From Siphonodentalium dalli (Eukaryota; Mollusca; Scaphopoda; Gadilida; Siphonodentaliidae): 64,000 nt of DNA. The notes beneath the pieces are model-generated. The model was given only the letters and a program-made list of their open reading frames with translations, had not been told where the DNA came from and made no database searches. Below, piece by piece: positions 23,775 through 35,391 of the stretch. How positions within the stretch are numbered: position 1 is the first letter of the stretch; each line of letters opens with the position of its first letter. Both the position numbers and the translations under genes were made by a program. The stretch spans positions 68,163,319-68,227,318 of the forward strand of contig CP136069.1 of NCBI GenBank assembly GCA_032622095.1, written 5' to 3'.

Positions 23775-25430
23775 ATTATCACACAGTCATTACATATATA
23801 CATAAACACCACAGACATAACAATATAGTGACCCACTGTATACATGTACACCTGACACATGCCCACGGATGACCATACAGCCACGCTTCACAATGCAGGC
23901 ACACCGGGTATACTCCTAAACATGACCCATAACCATATAGTCACTCATTGTATACCCATTCATCTCACCATTGGCCATAAGGTCATCCCCTGTATACCTA
24001 TTCTCCAAACGCATGGTCAAATAGACAATAAATATATACATCAACACCACAACAATGACCATAAAGTCACTCCGGTATACATATGCACATCACCAATGGC
24101 CACATATCCACTCGCTTCACACACATACCCTCACCCATGTTACATGGTATACTCCTTCACCTGACCTATGGCCATATAGTCACCCCGTGTGTACCTATTC
24201 AAAACATTCATACACGATCATGGTAAATCCTTGTATTCATATGCACCTCAACACTGGCCATGTCAACCCCTGTATCCCTATGTGTCACACCATAGCCGAA
24301 TAGCCACTCAAGATATACTAATACACCCCAGCCATGTCAGTATAGTCACTCCATGTATGCATATGCACCTCATCCATGGCCATATAGACACTCGCTATAT
24401 ACACATATCCCTCGCCCATGACAATAAAGCAACACGCGTGTGTACTGGTATAACCTACACATGACGATACCGACACGAGTCACCAAACAGGAACACCAGG
24501 TACATGTATACTCATACGCCTGTCACCTCTGTATAGATGTTCAATACAGTTATGATCATACAGTCACTACTTGTATACCTACATGTACTCATCTCACCAT
24601 TAACCATACAGTCACTACCTGTATACCTAGTCGACACACATAGTCATATAACCACTCGATATACATATGCAGCCCACCCTAGACCATAGATTCACTCCAT
24701 GTATACATGTAACCCTCCCTAATGGCCATTCAGCCCTTCCAGATATACAAAAACCCCGCACATACGACCACTCAAACAATCCATACTTGCATATACACCT
24801 CACACATGACAATTTAGCAATTCACTGTATAATCATACACGCCATCCATGATAATACAACTAAGCCCTATACACCCACCACGAGATATATAAATATACAA
24901 TCCACCCGTTACCACAAGGACACTCCCTATGTACCCACACGCTCGATAATGTCCACCCAGCTTACTCCAGGTATTCATATTTGATCATGACCGTACAGTC
25001 ATTCCATGTATACCAATACACATTACCCGTAACCATAAAATCACTACCTATTTATCCACACACCCCATCCATGATCACACAGACAACACATGTACATCCC
25101 ACCCATGACCTTACAGTCACTCCATATATACATAATCAACACATAGATGACCATGTAGCTATATCCATACACCACATCAATGACCATACAGGCACACCGG
25201 GTGCACCCGTACTGGATATACACAATCATACACCATACAGTCACTCCATGCATACCGATTCACCTCACACCTGAACATGACCTCTCCCTGTATACCTAGA
25301 TGCATCTTACCATGGACAACCCACTCATAACCATATAGTCACTCATTGTATACCTAATCACATCAGTCATGACATACAATAACTCCCTGTATACCTATTC
25401 ACCTCACATTATCACATATGATCACAGAGT
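23775..25430. repeat. ~43-bp minisatellite, right foldback arm (copy B)
   Basis: Reverse-orientation array equivalent to 15,000-16,640, with small substitutions and a short insertion near 25,405-25,415 (TTATCACATA). No gene. Confidence 0.8.
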
Positions 25431-27299
25431 AACTCCCTGACTACGATCTTGGCATCCACACTGTATCCTGTTGACATTTTTTTTTATCATAATGGACCAG
25501 AATAGCCAAAGATTATGGTCCAGCTCAGTTCTGTCTCAAAGTTCTGCCCATTTCCTTTCAATAAATATGGCCAAAATCACAAAAGAGGTTCTCGGCAAAA
25601 TTACATACTTTAAAATGAATTTGTCATGCCCCATACGGAACTGGGACTAGAACATGTAGTTGTCAGTTAATTAACTAACACTTATAATAACCAAGTGAGT
25701 CACAATTTGCTACCTTTTCGGATAATGCAGAGAATGTTCGGGATATATGTAAAAAATTAGCATTTTACAAATTTGGTTGCCATTTTGGAAGCCATCTTGA
25801 GCAATTTGGTCTATAAACACCGTAGTGTGTCACATTTAAGATAGACCGAAACAATAATCACCTTTCAATCCAAAGATAGTTATATTTTACCTGAAAAAAT
25901 GGTTCAAACCTGAAAAATGAACTTTTGCCAATATTTATGTCAAGTTGTTTAGAGAAAAGTCCAATATTTTTGGCGATGTCAGTGGTGAAAATAGTAACAA
26001 TTAACCATGGTGCATCAGACATGTTAGTATCCAATGCATAGAACGCAGAATAGCCAATTTTATACATCAACACAACTTGTAAGCGATTGCAGGACACGCT
26101 GGTGTAATATTTACCATTTTCCATATTTTGGCGGCCATATTGGCAGCCATTTTGAGCCAAAGTAAGAATTTTGGTTTCAGTTATTTGGAATATGCATAGG
26201 TAATGATATGCCTCACTCACATTACAAAGTTCTGTTGATTTCTTGTTGAAATATGACTAGAATCCCAATTGTGATTTTTTTGCTAAATTTTATACCACAT
26301 TCTGTACAATCGAATTTTTGAGGGATCGAAAGGGGTTAGGACCCCAATAATTGCATATTTAATTGCTCCAATGATCAGTTAATATACAAAACACAAAATA
26401 AAGTTGCATTACTCAACCAGTTCCAAACAGCATGAATTGATCTAGAAGATATTTGTGAAAAATGTCATATTTTCAACTTCCGGCAGCCATTTTGGCGGCC
26501 ATCTTGGATCGTGAGTTTCAATTTTGGCCCAAAAAAGTGTCATTATGTCTTAGCTTCACGAAAATATATACATTTGTATACATTTTACTAGATTTTCCCG
26601 CTATAATTTTCATAAAACTGGCTCACTTATAGTTCTAGAAAATGGATCGGGTTGTGGGGGGGGGGGGGGGGGGGGGGGGGGGTAACAAGTCTCGTTCTTA
26701 TCAGAAAACGACATGAATATATATTTCTTAAGTTGATCGTATCGATTTAGGGATGTACTGGTTGTAATAGTGCAATGTTCCAGGGGTGTCCGCACATACA
26801 CACACGTTGGACGAATGCAATCATGTAAATAAAAGTAATTTTTTACGTTTTGATGGGTGACCCGATGACCCCCTTCTTATCTTAAAACCCCAGGAAAAGT
26901 TGCTTCTTAAGTTGTGTTTTTATAATTAGTATATATCAAAGTACTTTGAGACCAAAAATTATGGATGTACGCGAAAGTGTTAAAAAAAGTGAAAAATCAC
27001 GTTTTGGGGTTCAGCATGGGACCTCCTTTCTTATCTGAAAACCCCAGGAAAATCCCTTTCTTAAGTTGTGTTTTCTTAATCAGTACACTTAGGAGTATCA
27101 TCAAACCAAAATTCATCGATGTACGCGGAAGTGTAAATAGAAGTGATTTTTGGCACTTTTTGGGGTTCAGCGGCCCCTAAACCCCGGGAATGCGCAACTT
27201 AAGAAATCGGTTTTTCAGAATGTTCCATTATTGGTACCAACTTTAGGGGGTCAAACCTTTTGTACGCAAAAGTGTAAATAGAACATATGCGGGCTCCCT

Positions 27300-27394
27300 A
27301 ACTATATAGTAGGGCGTATATTTGCCTTAATACGGTGTAATTACGCCCTACTACGGCGTATATTCGCCGTAATACGGCGAATATACGCCGTACT
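27300..27394. repeat. Palindrome-rich outer end of the foldback
   Basis: 27,352-27,392 is a perfect odd-centred palindrome: TACGGCGTATATTCGCCGTA, a central A, then its exact complement. Related half-units (ACGGTGTAATTACGCC) lie just inside. The left ends at 12,066-12,146 and 20,808-20,890 show degenerate versions of the same motif cluster. Confidence 0.8.
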
Positions 27395-28285
27395 GGGACG
27401 ATGTTGACTCCCATTCCTTATTCCTTATTCGAAAAACATTATATTTATGTCGAACAAAGCCCCCAAGTCACTCTAAATATTCATTCTTTGATTAAACGCA
27501 ATTATTGTACTTCCTATAGAAATTCAAGCAAAGAATGACAATTTAATTGACAATCTTACAAATTTTCTTCACAATTTACACTTCTAAATCAGTCTAAATC
27601 GTGTAATTTACTCCCACTCTTCCAAACTGTTCAAAAATGTATATTTTGATTATCTTAACAAAAAGCATACACTGTACAAATACACTCGGTTGATCTCTCG
27701 ATCTAAACTTAATAATTTACATGAATGAGGCCATTAAAAAATAACGCGGTTCGAAAATTAGTACTCTAACTCAGTGTGCATCATTAAAGTCGATGTCGCA
27801 AATAACAGCTCCACACATTATGGATGTCGAAGATAGAGTTATCAGATGTGTCGAACTATACCTATGCAACACCCTTCTCGGTTGGTCTAATGTGGGCCTA
27901 GTAGCAGGGTAGACCGTATATGGTGGCTTAGATTTAGCAACATAATGTCCTGCCAGTGTTTCAGTTTCGGAACCCCTTATAACCATCTACCTCCACATTA
28001 AACGCGTTTGTCTGGGAACATTGGTTGCAGTTTTGAGCTATATAATGAGCTAATTTCGAACAGGAAAGGGCAACGAGAACCAGTTGCCTTCACCCGGAGT
28101 ATATGGTACTAACATTGACATTCATCTCGTTCTTGCATTTCGGATGCAATTTCCACTCATTGACTTGGACTTTACAATCACTTTGTCTGGAGGTCACCGT
28201 AAACAACGTGGCATTCCGAAGTGCATGGTGTGTCTATGCCAGGAAATTTTATATGGTTTCAAGAAATTTGAAATGATGAGCAAGG
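27395..28285. other. Low-copy AT-rich DNA, no recognised gene
   Basis: No repeat or domain is recognised. An open frame at 28,084-28,293 (69 codons, with CMVCLC and a basic GGHRKQRG stretch) cannot be assigned to a family and runs into the following tandem repeat. Any spliced gene here would be invisible to this reading. Confidence 0.4.
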
Positions 28286-29165
28286 TAATTTAGCTATTGT
28301 CTAATACAAACTTCAGTCAGGGTAAAGTGAATGTGTTTGTATGAAAACTGCTATGTCACACTGACATGGCCCAGGTGAATGAAATTACTCTTTGATGGTG
28401 AAAATAGTTGTGTTGTCGATTGTGGCACCGAACACATAATTACTGTAGTGGTTTGATGATATGTCGCACGCATCCGAATAGCATGTACCTTAGTAGTACG
28501 TGCGGAAAATAAAATATTGTGAACGATGTAGTCAGTTATGGATGACATAGATAATAAAACGAAGACGATATGGTAATTTAGCTGTTGTCTTATAAAAAAT
28601 TCAGTCAGGGTAAAGTGAATGTGCGTGGATGGAAACTGATATGTCACACTCAAATGGCCCAGGTGAATGAAATTACGTTTCGATGGTGAACATATCTGTG
28701 TTGCCGGTTGCAAGCGATTAGGCATAATTTCTGCGAGAAATGCCATTTATAATGTATATACATAGGTTTATCGCGTAAATCATATCAGATGCATGTTTAT
28801 AACCACAGCATCATGGTATTGATAAATAGGTATAAATACACAAATGACACAATTATAATACGATTGTGGAAATGAACACATAATTACTGTGGTTGTTTGA
28901 TGATATGTCGCACGCATCCGGATAGCATGTACCTTAGTAGTACGTGTGGGAAATAAAATATTGTGGACGAGTTAGTCAGTTATGGATGACATAGATAATA
29001 GAACGAAGAATATAAGGTAATTTAGCTGTTGTCTTATAAAAACTTCAGTCATGGTGAAGTGAATGTGCGTGTATGGAAACTGCTATGCCACACTCAAATG
29101 GCCCAGATGAATGAAAATGAAGTTCGATGGTGAAACTAGTTGTGTTGCCGTTTGCGAGCGATTTG
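28286..29165. repeat. Diverged tandem repeat, ~287-bp or longer unit, about 3 copies
   Basis: GGTAATTTAGCTRTTGTCT begins units at about 28,286, 28,573 and 29,014. A second shared block (ATATGTCGCACGCATCCG, GCATGTACCTTAGTAGTACG) occurs near 28,460 and 28,900, and GTCAGTTATGGATGACATAG near 28,531 and 28,975. The middle unit carries ~150 bp of extra unrelated sequence (about 28,720-28,870). The minus-strand open frame at 28,351-28,746 crosses two units and is not convincing. Confidence 0.75.
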
Positions 29166-29373
29166 GTCGCCTGAGAACTATAATGTTGTAAGTCCATTTT
29201 TTCATTTTCCGAGAAAATTGAGTTTAAAATTTAGGTAGGTCAGTTTCCGTATATAAACTGTTAGTACATCTTAGAAAATGCGACAATATAATGAATCACA
29301 TCGATATCTACTCTAATCTGGAATTCCATGACCAGTTGTTCACGCGATTGCTAGTAAATGACGAACACGTGTT

Positions 29374-29703
29374 TGGAGATACGACATTTCCGTAAATAAT
29401 CATCTTATGGCTTCTTGATTATAACGTCGAAGGAGATACGACATTTTCCGTAAATAATCATCTTATTCTGGATTATAACGTCGAAGGAGATACGACATTT
29501 TCCGTAAATAATCATCTTATTCTGGATTATAACGTCGAAGGAGATACATTTCCCGTAAATAATCATCTTATGGCTTCTTGATTATACCGTCGAAGGAGAT
29601 ACGACATTTTCCGTAAATAATCATCTTATTCTGGATTATAACGTCGAAGGAGATACATTTCCCGTAAATAATCATCGTATGGCTTCTGGATTATAACGTC
29701 GAT
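29374..29703. repeat. 54/58-bp minisatellite, 6 copies
   Basis: Each unit reads GGAGATACGACATTTTCCGT, then AAATAATCATCTTAT, then either TCTGGATTATAACGTCGAA or the longer GGCTTCTTGATTATAACG form. Length variants (54 bp and about 58 bp, some lacking ACG) are interspersed. The array ends at TCGATTATAAAGAGACACG. Confidence 0.85.
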
Positions 29704-32609
29704 TATAAAGAGACACGTTACGTTTGCATAGTAAATCTGATCTGTATGAAATACTGTCCAATATTATAAAGCTATTGGCTTTTAATGTTCCATTCAGGTT
29801 TCCAGACCTCAGGCTACAACAAAACATGCAAGTAGTCACTTATAATGGCTATTGGCTCCGTTCCACTGAAAGAACACTAAATGCTATGTTAACACTTGGG
29901 CGATGTATACCGATGCCATTTTGTTCGGAAGCAATGCCATACTTAATGCTGCCAATCTAACTGAATCATCGGAACATGAAATAAGCGTTTACGAAAACCT
30001 ATATAGGCCTAAAAGATACCGTCTTTCAGGTCTTGGTTGCCTTGCTGACATCAAAATAAGAATCATACCGGGTTTCGCAAAAAATTGCCTGGAACCCTGA
30101 TTATTTTTATAAATAAAGAAAAACAACGTTGGTGACAACACTTTGTTAAAGTATAGACATATACGTAATACACAACGGATTCAAAGTGGTCATGGGTTTG
30201 ACTGCCTACAAATTCAGAGGACTTTGTATGAATCCCCTAGGGGTTCATGGTTTGCTCGCTATCCAAGTCCCGTGACCCCATTGAACTCTCCGTTCATTTC
30301 TACAATAAAATATAGACCCGTTTTATGAAATAAAAAGCCACCCTCTGTGCTCCCCGAAGAACTTTGATGGATCAATCTGTTCTATCAGAATAGTATATGA
30401 ATAAATGGCATTAAAGAGCATCATAGTCCCCACATGCAATGGCGTGCACACACCGGACATAAACTATATACATAACATATAATTGTGTAAGAATATAATG
30501 TGTGCTTGTTGTTTGTTATGTGAACTAGAGCTTTATAATTCCATCAATGATTGCTCAGCTGGAAATTTTCCGAAGTTAGCTGCCACATATCGATCCGATG
30601 AGAATCATTCGTGAAATTAGTCAGTAGAATCATGTCATACTTGTGATCACACATGTAATATTTAGTGCACTTAAATAGACTTGGTACCTTCGCGATGGTC
30701 TGATGGTTAAACATTTTACAGGTGAAAACAGTCCAAAAATAGAGAGAAAATGACAAACTATAGACATATTTTCTTCTTATATTCATTGCCCCATTCTTGG
30801 AGAATTTGGCGATTCTAGTCATTGTTTATAAACAAACCCTGGATTGTTATGATATTGGATGTCGCTTACTCACAAACAATCATTATAAAATGTCAGTATC
30901 AGATTATCGTAACTTGAACAATAGAAATAATCAATCTAAGAACAAGGTATGCCTATATCCTCATGTTCTTTTCATGTAAGTACAATCTTTGTCTCTCAGA
31001 CCAACCGCGAATTAAGGCATCAAGTCGCTTTAATGTGTGATTGAACAGTATATAACTCAAAAATGCTTCATGATATTTGTAATACAATTACCTAATCAAC
31101 AAATGGGCTAAATATACATTGAACGTTGTATACAGTATCGCCACGCGCATGTGCGTTCTCTTTGAAATGAGTTGGTAATTTCTACAGGAAAAAAGAACCA
31201 AATTTACCCCCGACTGAGAATAAAAAGTTAATAGTTCAGCACCAAACACCGACCAGAAAGTTGAAATCAGCAACCCAATAACATCGATGTGTTGGTGGAA
31301 GCTAATACATATTATTTAAAAACTGAATACTGTTACAATAACTTCACCAAACAGGGAAAATAAAACACAATTATATATCCAACTTGGACTCTCAAAAACA
31401 ACTGGTCAAACAGAAACACAAGGACATTTGAACTGGTAATCATGATAAGCAATGAGATCGGGACAAGCTTATCAACTTGGACCCGAAGCCCAGTTATATT
31501 AACGAAAATGTGGTTCGAAATCGGCAACATGATGATTCTTCATGTAACATTGGGCTCATAAAGGTAAACCGATGAGCTAATTCTGCACACAAGTATGCCA
31601 AACTCGTTAAAAACATTGGAAATAAATGACTGTAACAAATGAAATTATATACGCAATTTAGTGAACCACAAAGCGAATTATGTTCTAGGACATCAAACTT
31701 AAAATCTCAACAAAGATATAAAACTTTCCATTAAAGCCGACAGTCAGTGTGCAAATCATAACGCGTTCGTTTCACATGTGACCAAAAATCATAGTTGAAC
31801 AAAACTATAATTTGCGAAACACAAACATTATACCAAACACGAACAACTATTGTTCTTAAAATTGTTTCATAACATTGTCTGTCCACCACTGGCATCCAAT
31901 ATCAACAATGTTCGCCTTGGAGAATATAATTCTTTTCGACCACTGGAGCTTCGACAAACGGTTATCTGCTGTGTACGTAAACTTGCTCCGTTTGGGGTCG
32001 GGGATCAGGTATACATGTACAATCGAGAATGTATCATCACTAACAGACACGTTGAACGAACACGCAACTGGTTCGTTTCTTGAAATTAGTACATGTTTCA
32101 CTTATGTGAAAAGAACTAAACTAAACTAAACTGGCGCCTTTTAATAATAAGTCAGACTTCTTCACCTGCAAAACTTCGCATTCAACGGTCTGACAAAACT
32201 CAATGGGCAAAGTAGGACAACTGGGCTGAAGATTTCCGAGATATTGAATGTTTGAATATCTGAGGAGATCTGAGTAAACGCAATTATGTTTATCATTTGG
32301 GATGACATTCTCTAGTTAAAACAAAAGTTTCATTCAATTGTTTCGTTGCTACTTAATTTACCTGATTGTTTGTATTAAATTATAAATCGGGACCAGACAA
32401 GGTTGGCACGGGTTCGTACCCCGACATGGGATAAAATCCGGACCGATTTTCAAGCTTGATCTGAGTTGAGGGACATCCCAATGTGCCATTCCATTCGATA
32501 CATGGCGATTTCGATGAGACTTGAAAATTTGCTCACGCTCACTGAATTAATTACATTTGAAGCAATGAACACTCATACTGAGTTCGTGGCTCCATAAATT
32601 TGACATATA
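29704..32609. other. Low-copy AT-rich DNA without recognised genes
   Basis: Only short open frames occur (29,724-29,960; 29,903-30,100; 30,544-30,822; 31,333-31,530; 31,856-32,101, among others), with no domain I recognise. The frames at 29,724-29,960 and 29,903-30,100 overlap in different frames, as a frameshifted relic might, but this is weak. An (AACTA)n microsatellite lies near 32,115-32,135. Introns or exons of a host gene could be hidden here and cannot be excluded. Confidence 0.35.
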
Positions 32610-32910
32610 TATAACTGCCGGACGAATTTTCGACGAAATTCAAGGTCAAATCGCGCCTTTCGACGGATTTCGACAAAAAATGAAACCTATGGATGCTTTT
32701 GATCGGGGAGTGTTTTGGACGGGTCAAATCGTGACCCCGACTTGAAATTGACCTTCAAAATGGTCAATTCAAGGTCAAATCGCGCCTTTCGACGGATTTC
32801 GACGAAATTTTATACTTAGGGCTACTTTTGTCCAGGGAGTATTTTGGACGGGTCAAATGATGACTCCGACCTGACCTTGACTTTCAAAATGGTCAATTCA
32901 AGGTCAAACA
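32610..32910. repeat. Helitron-type internal repeats without termini
   Basis: Two and a half copies of the unit found in family B Helitrons: AATTCAAGGTCAAATCGCGC near 32,640, 32,765 and 32,895, TTTTGGACGGGTCAAATCG near 32,712, and GACCCCGAC/GACTCCGAC. No TC start and no hairpin-CTAG end is visible nearby. It is a truncated Helitron or a dispersed piece of the repeat. Confidence 0.6.
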
Positions 32911-33433
32911 TATTGAGTCACTGCCATGGCATCTTCACCAATAATTGCCAATAATTGTCTTGACGTAGGATCGCGCCTTGCTAGGTGATGGCTTATTGGA
33001 TCTTCAGAATTATTCAATTCCGCTAATCGCCGTGATACGCGCTCAGATTGACAACACGCCAACTATAACACATTATCTACGAGTGAAGTCGATATGCGTT
33101 CTCAGTTGTGTGCTATCCAATACAAAACATAACCCGCTGATTCAATGGAGTTCACCCGTCGGCATGAACAGATTCATACGGAATGCAAAATGTTAGATAT
33201 GGTTACAATTATTCAACCGTGTCAATGATTGTGTAAATTAAATCCTTTGTGTCTACTGTCTGACACAGATGCGGTGGTATAATGGTTCCTATTGACATGG
33301 TTCCTATGGACACAGCCGTGTCAGTAGATCCAATGTAGGAAAGGATTTCATTTACACACACAGAACGCATATCGAGTGCATCCGATATACCACTTTTGCA
33401 GTTAAAGTGAACATTTATCACCCCCGTGTACGT
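32911..33433. other. Low-copy DNA; unassigned minus-strand open frame
   Basis: The minus-strand frame at 33,209-33,472 (87 codons) starts within the adjacent inverted duplication with MIWFGDTLGFGDATYTG and continues into unique sequence. It has mixed amino-acid composition and no low-complexity bias, which makes it one of the better candidates for an exon here. No family is recognised and no splice sites were confirmed. Confidence 0.2.
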
Positions 33434-33757
33434 GGCATCGCCAAACCCGAGGGTATCACCAAACCAGATCATGCGGTTTTGAGTTTTGATAAATGAACGT
33501 ATCTTCCCTCAGATGAATCTATATATCTCCCAGTTAAATGGTGATTTCCACTATTCAAAACAGAATTTCGAAAAATCGTAAATTATATTAAATTTATCGG
33601 GGTGAGAGCAAGCTATTGTCCCTATCCCATTGGGGGAACATTCCGCTTTGCGAAATTATGTTTTGAATAGTGGATATCACCATTTAACTGGGAAGATACG
33701 TTCATTTATCAAAACCACATGGTCTGGATTGGTGATACCCTAGGGTTTGGCGATACC
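33434..33757. repeat. Inverted duplication, ~120-140-bp arms
   Basis: The left arm 33,434-33,573 (GGCATCGCCAAACCC, GATAAATGAACGTATCTTCC, CCAGTTAAATGGTGAT) is matched in reverse at about 33,642-33,757 (ATCACCATTTAACTGGGAAG, ATACGTTCATTTATCAAAAC, GGTTTGGCGATACC). The left arm has ~20 extra bases (TCAGATGAATCTATATATCT). The spacer is ~70 bp. Read outward, both arms encode a similar peptide, MIWFGDTLGFGD in the left arm (minus) and MVWIGDTLGFGD in the right arm (plus). Confidence 0.8.
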
Positions 33758-34395
33758 ATGCACATACACGACGGTATTTATAATCATGGAATATCTACCG
33801 TCTGATTTAACCATTAACCCTAGCCTCTTTATAATTAAAAATCTTATGAACTCAAGAAATATGGTAACCGTACATAAGGTCTGCGAATTTGTGAGACATG
33901 TATGAACGTAATCGAACTGTTTCACCACCCACCTTATCTATCTCATTTATCTGAATTTATGCAATATACACTATGCTTAATACTATGACATTAAGAACAG
34001 AATTATAACTCCATTTATTTTTATGGCACGATTATGTAAATTTTCGCACTTGCGGTACAATTTCTATAAGATAGAACGATTAAAAAAGTGCCGTCCATAT
34101 AGCCAGGATATCATATCTGAAGATCACGAAAGGAGACTTAATATTTCTTGTTTCAATAAATTACATAATTATGTTAATTTTGGAAGACAACCAGCCATAA
34201 ATGATGTGTTATATTTGAGAATGTTTATGTCATGCTTGCTGATCAATAAAACTTGGGGCTGAGATGAGTTTTAGGAATGTATCTGGCCAAATCCCCAGCT
34301 GACCAGGTATCTTTAGTACTGTGGCCTATTTCCAGTTGCTTGAGTTGATTATCCTGCATTCCAAAATATATTTGGATTCATTGTGCTGACATATT
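33758..34395. other. Low-copy DNA, no recognised gene
   Basis: Open frames at 33,740-33,928 (minus) and 34,023-34,262 (plus, 79 codons, basic, containing CRPYSQDIISEDHERR) are not assignable to any family. No repeats stand out. Confidence 0.3.
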
Positions 34396-34666
34396 TGTGG
34401 CGGCTTTATTCGGTATTGTACTGTGTGCCGGTGGAATGATGCTATATCATGTTGTGAGGGATTTATACAACACTGGATGAGGGTTATTCAGAGAGCCATA
34501 TATTACAACATAACTTCATAAGTGACATAAGATAACGGTCCAGATGAACACAATACTAACACATTTTAACATACAATGCACATTATCCGCGGTCACTGTG
34601 AACTATTCTAACTAACACTGAGTTGAGGTCGACCTAATCAGGCCAGGCCAATACTATTCCCCGACA
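34396..34666 (-). mobile_element. Probable 3' LTR of a BEL/Pao retrotransposon
   Basis: On the minus strand the segment opens TGTCGGGGAATAG at 34,666, directly after a purine-rich ACGGGAGGA (34,667-34,675) that could be the polypurine tract. It contains an AATAAAG polyadenylation-like signal (34,404-34,410) and closes on CACA near 34,396. The position, downstream of a gag relic on the same strand, supports an LTR of about 270 bp. No second LTR is in view to prove it, and the left boundary is uncertain. Confidence 0.45.
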
Positions 34667-34747
34667 TCCTCCCGTGGCGCACAACGGAAATGGAATCCAG
34701 GAATTAGTCAACTCCGGACGTTGACACATTCCATTTGGCATGTGGTC

Positions 34748-35391
34748 TTATGAAGAATCGTTCATATTGCAGAGACTGGTGTGATGTCTATTATTACATA
34801 CATTGCATACAAATCGAGAAATACAGTTTGATACATTGTGCGATGACGCAAAACAATTGAAACAAAGTCCGAGCCGTTTCACAATAGAAAATCTTTCGCG
34901 CATGTTCGGCACTTTATCGCACTCAGACGGGCGATGTAGTACAGACTTGCAGCATACACAGAAACATTTCGAGCGTTCGTTAGATGGTCTCCTCTGATAG
35001 TGTCCTTGAGAAATGTTCGTAAGAAAATTAGCAGATTGAATAGGCGTATTATGTTCCATAAGGTTCGGATTACACACAAAGTTTAACTCTCACATTTCTA
35101 TTATCTCGACTTCCATGAGAATGTACACGCGAATTTCACCAATAGTATGTCTGCGATCTCCGTAATGACGTACTAAATTCTGTCTGTCTTCTGAAGGGAG
35201 CTTTCTGGTAATAACTAAACTCAACATGTCTCCATAGGAAGATTCGTTGACGCCTAGAGCATCAAGAGAACGTACATGAGATTCAAGATCGTATAGGAAT
35301 CTGCCCATGCTGTAGAAATTGTTTCCAGGGCTAGGGAGAGATGACAACAAATCAATTGCGTGAACATAATTATCCTTTGTGAGTCTAAAAC
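34748..35391 (-). pseudogene. BEL/Pao gag relic, C-terminal portion
   Basis: Minus-strand frame. Its upstream end carries the BEL-type gag segment FRLTKDNYVHAIDLL, then a conserved-looking stretch with GDMLSLVITRKLPSEDRQ. After one in-frame TGA (35,090-35,092) comes a cysteine/histidine cluster: CKSVLHRPSEC, LGLCFNCFASSHNVSNC, CNVCNNRHHTSLC. This matches the zinc-knuckle region of BEL/Pao Gag, which packages element RNA in the particle. The frame stops at 34,748; protease, RT, RNase H and integrase are all missing before the putative LTR. The element is dead. Confidence 0.8.

Larger units (their letters stand above)
17426..26281. repeat. Large tandem duplication, copy B (~8.86 kb)
   Basis: This is the second copy of 8,747-17,425. 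The junction joins a T-run of the right foldback arm (AATTGTGATTTTTTT) to the GTGTATCGGAAGCTGTTGCA segment near the end of a Helitron, with about 1 bp of shared sequence. At the other end copy B continues into the remaining outer right arm (26,282-27,394). By eye most differences are single bases plus homopolymer or microsatellite length changes. Confidence 0.9.
20793..27394. mobile_element. Large foldback element, copy B, both arms present (~6.6 kb)
   Basis: The outer left end AGTACTGCGTATAC at 20,793 mirrors an outer right end finishing TACGCCGTACT at 27,394. Unique arm parts match inversely: 20,893-22,560 against 25,623-27,294, about 1.67 kb each. Inner ~44-bp repeats fill 22,740-23,689 and 23,775-25,430. 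The centre is a perfect 20-bp inverted repeat (23,690-23,709 and 23,755-23,774) around a 45-bp spacer. I could not find a target-site duplication or a transposase. Foldback-type mobile element is inference from architecture. Confidence 0.7.

Noticed and set aside
17426-26281. The duplicated block as a simple haplotype misassembly
   Set aside because: Not excluded, but copy A stops inside the right arm and copy B starts inside a Helitron end. That is a specific breakpoint expected of a real tandem duplication. Read depth would decide.
31856-32101. Minus-strand 81-codon frame as a gene
   Set aside because: Composition is ordinary, but overlapping plus-strand frames of similar length exist, no family is recognised, and nothing around it supports expression.
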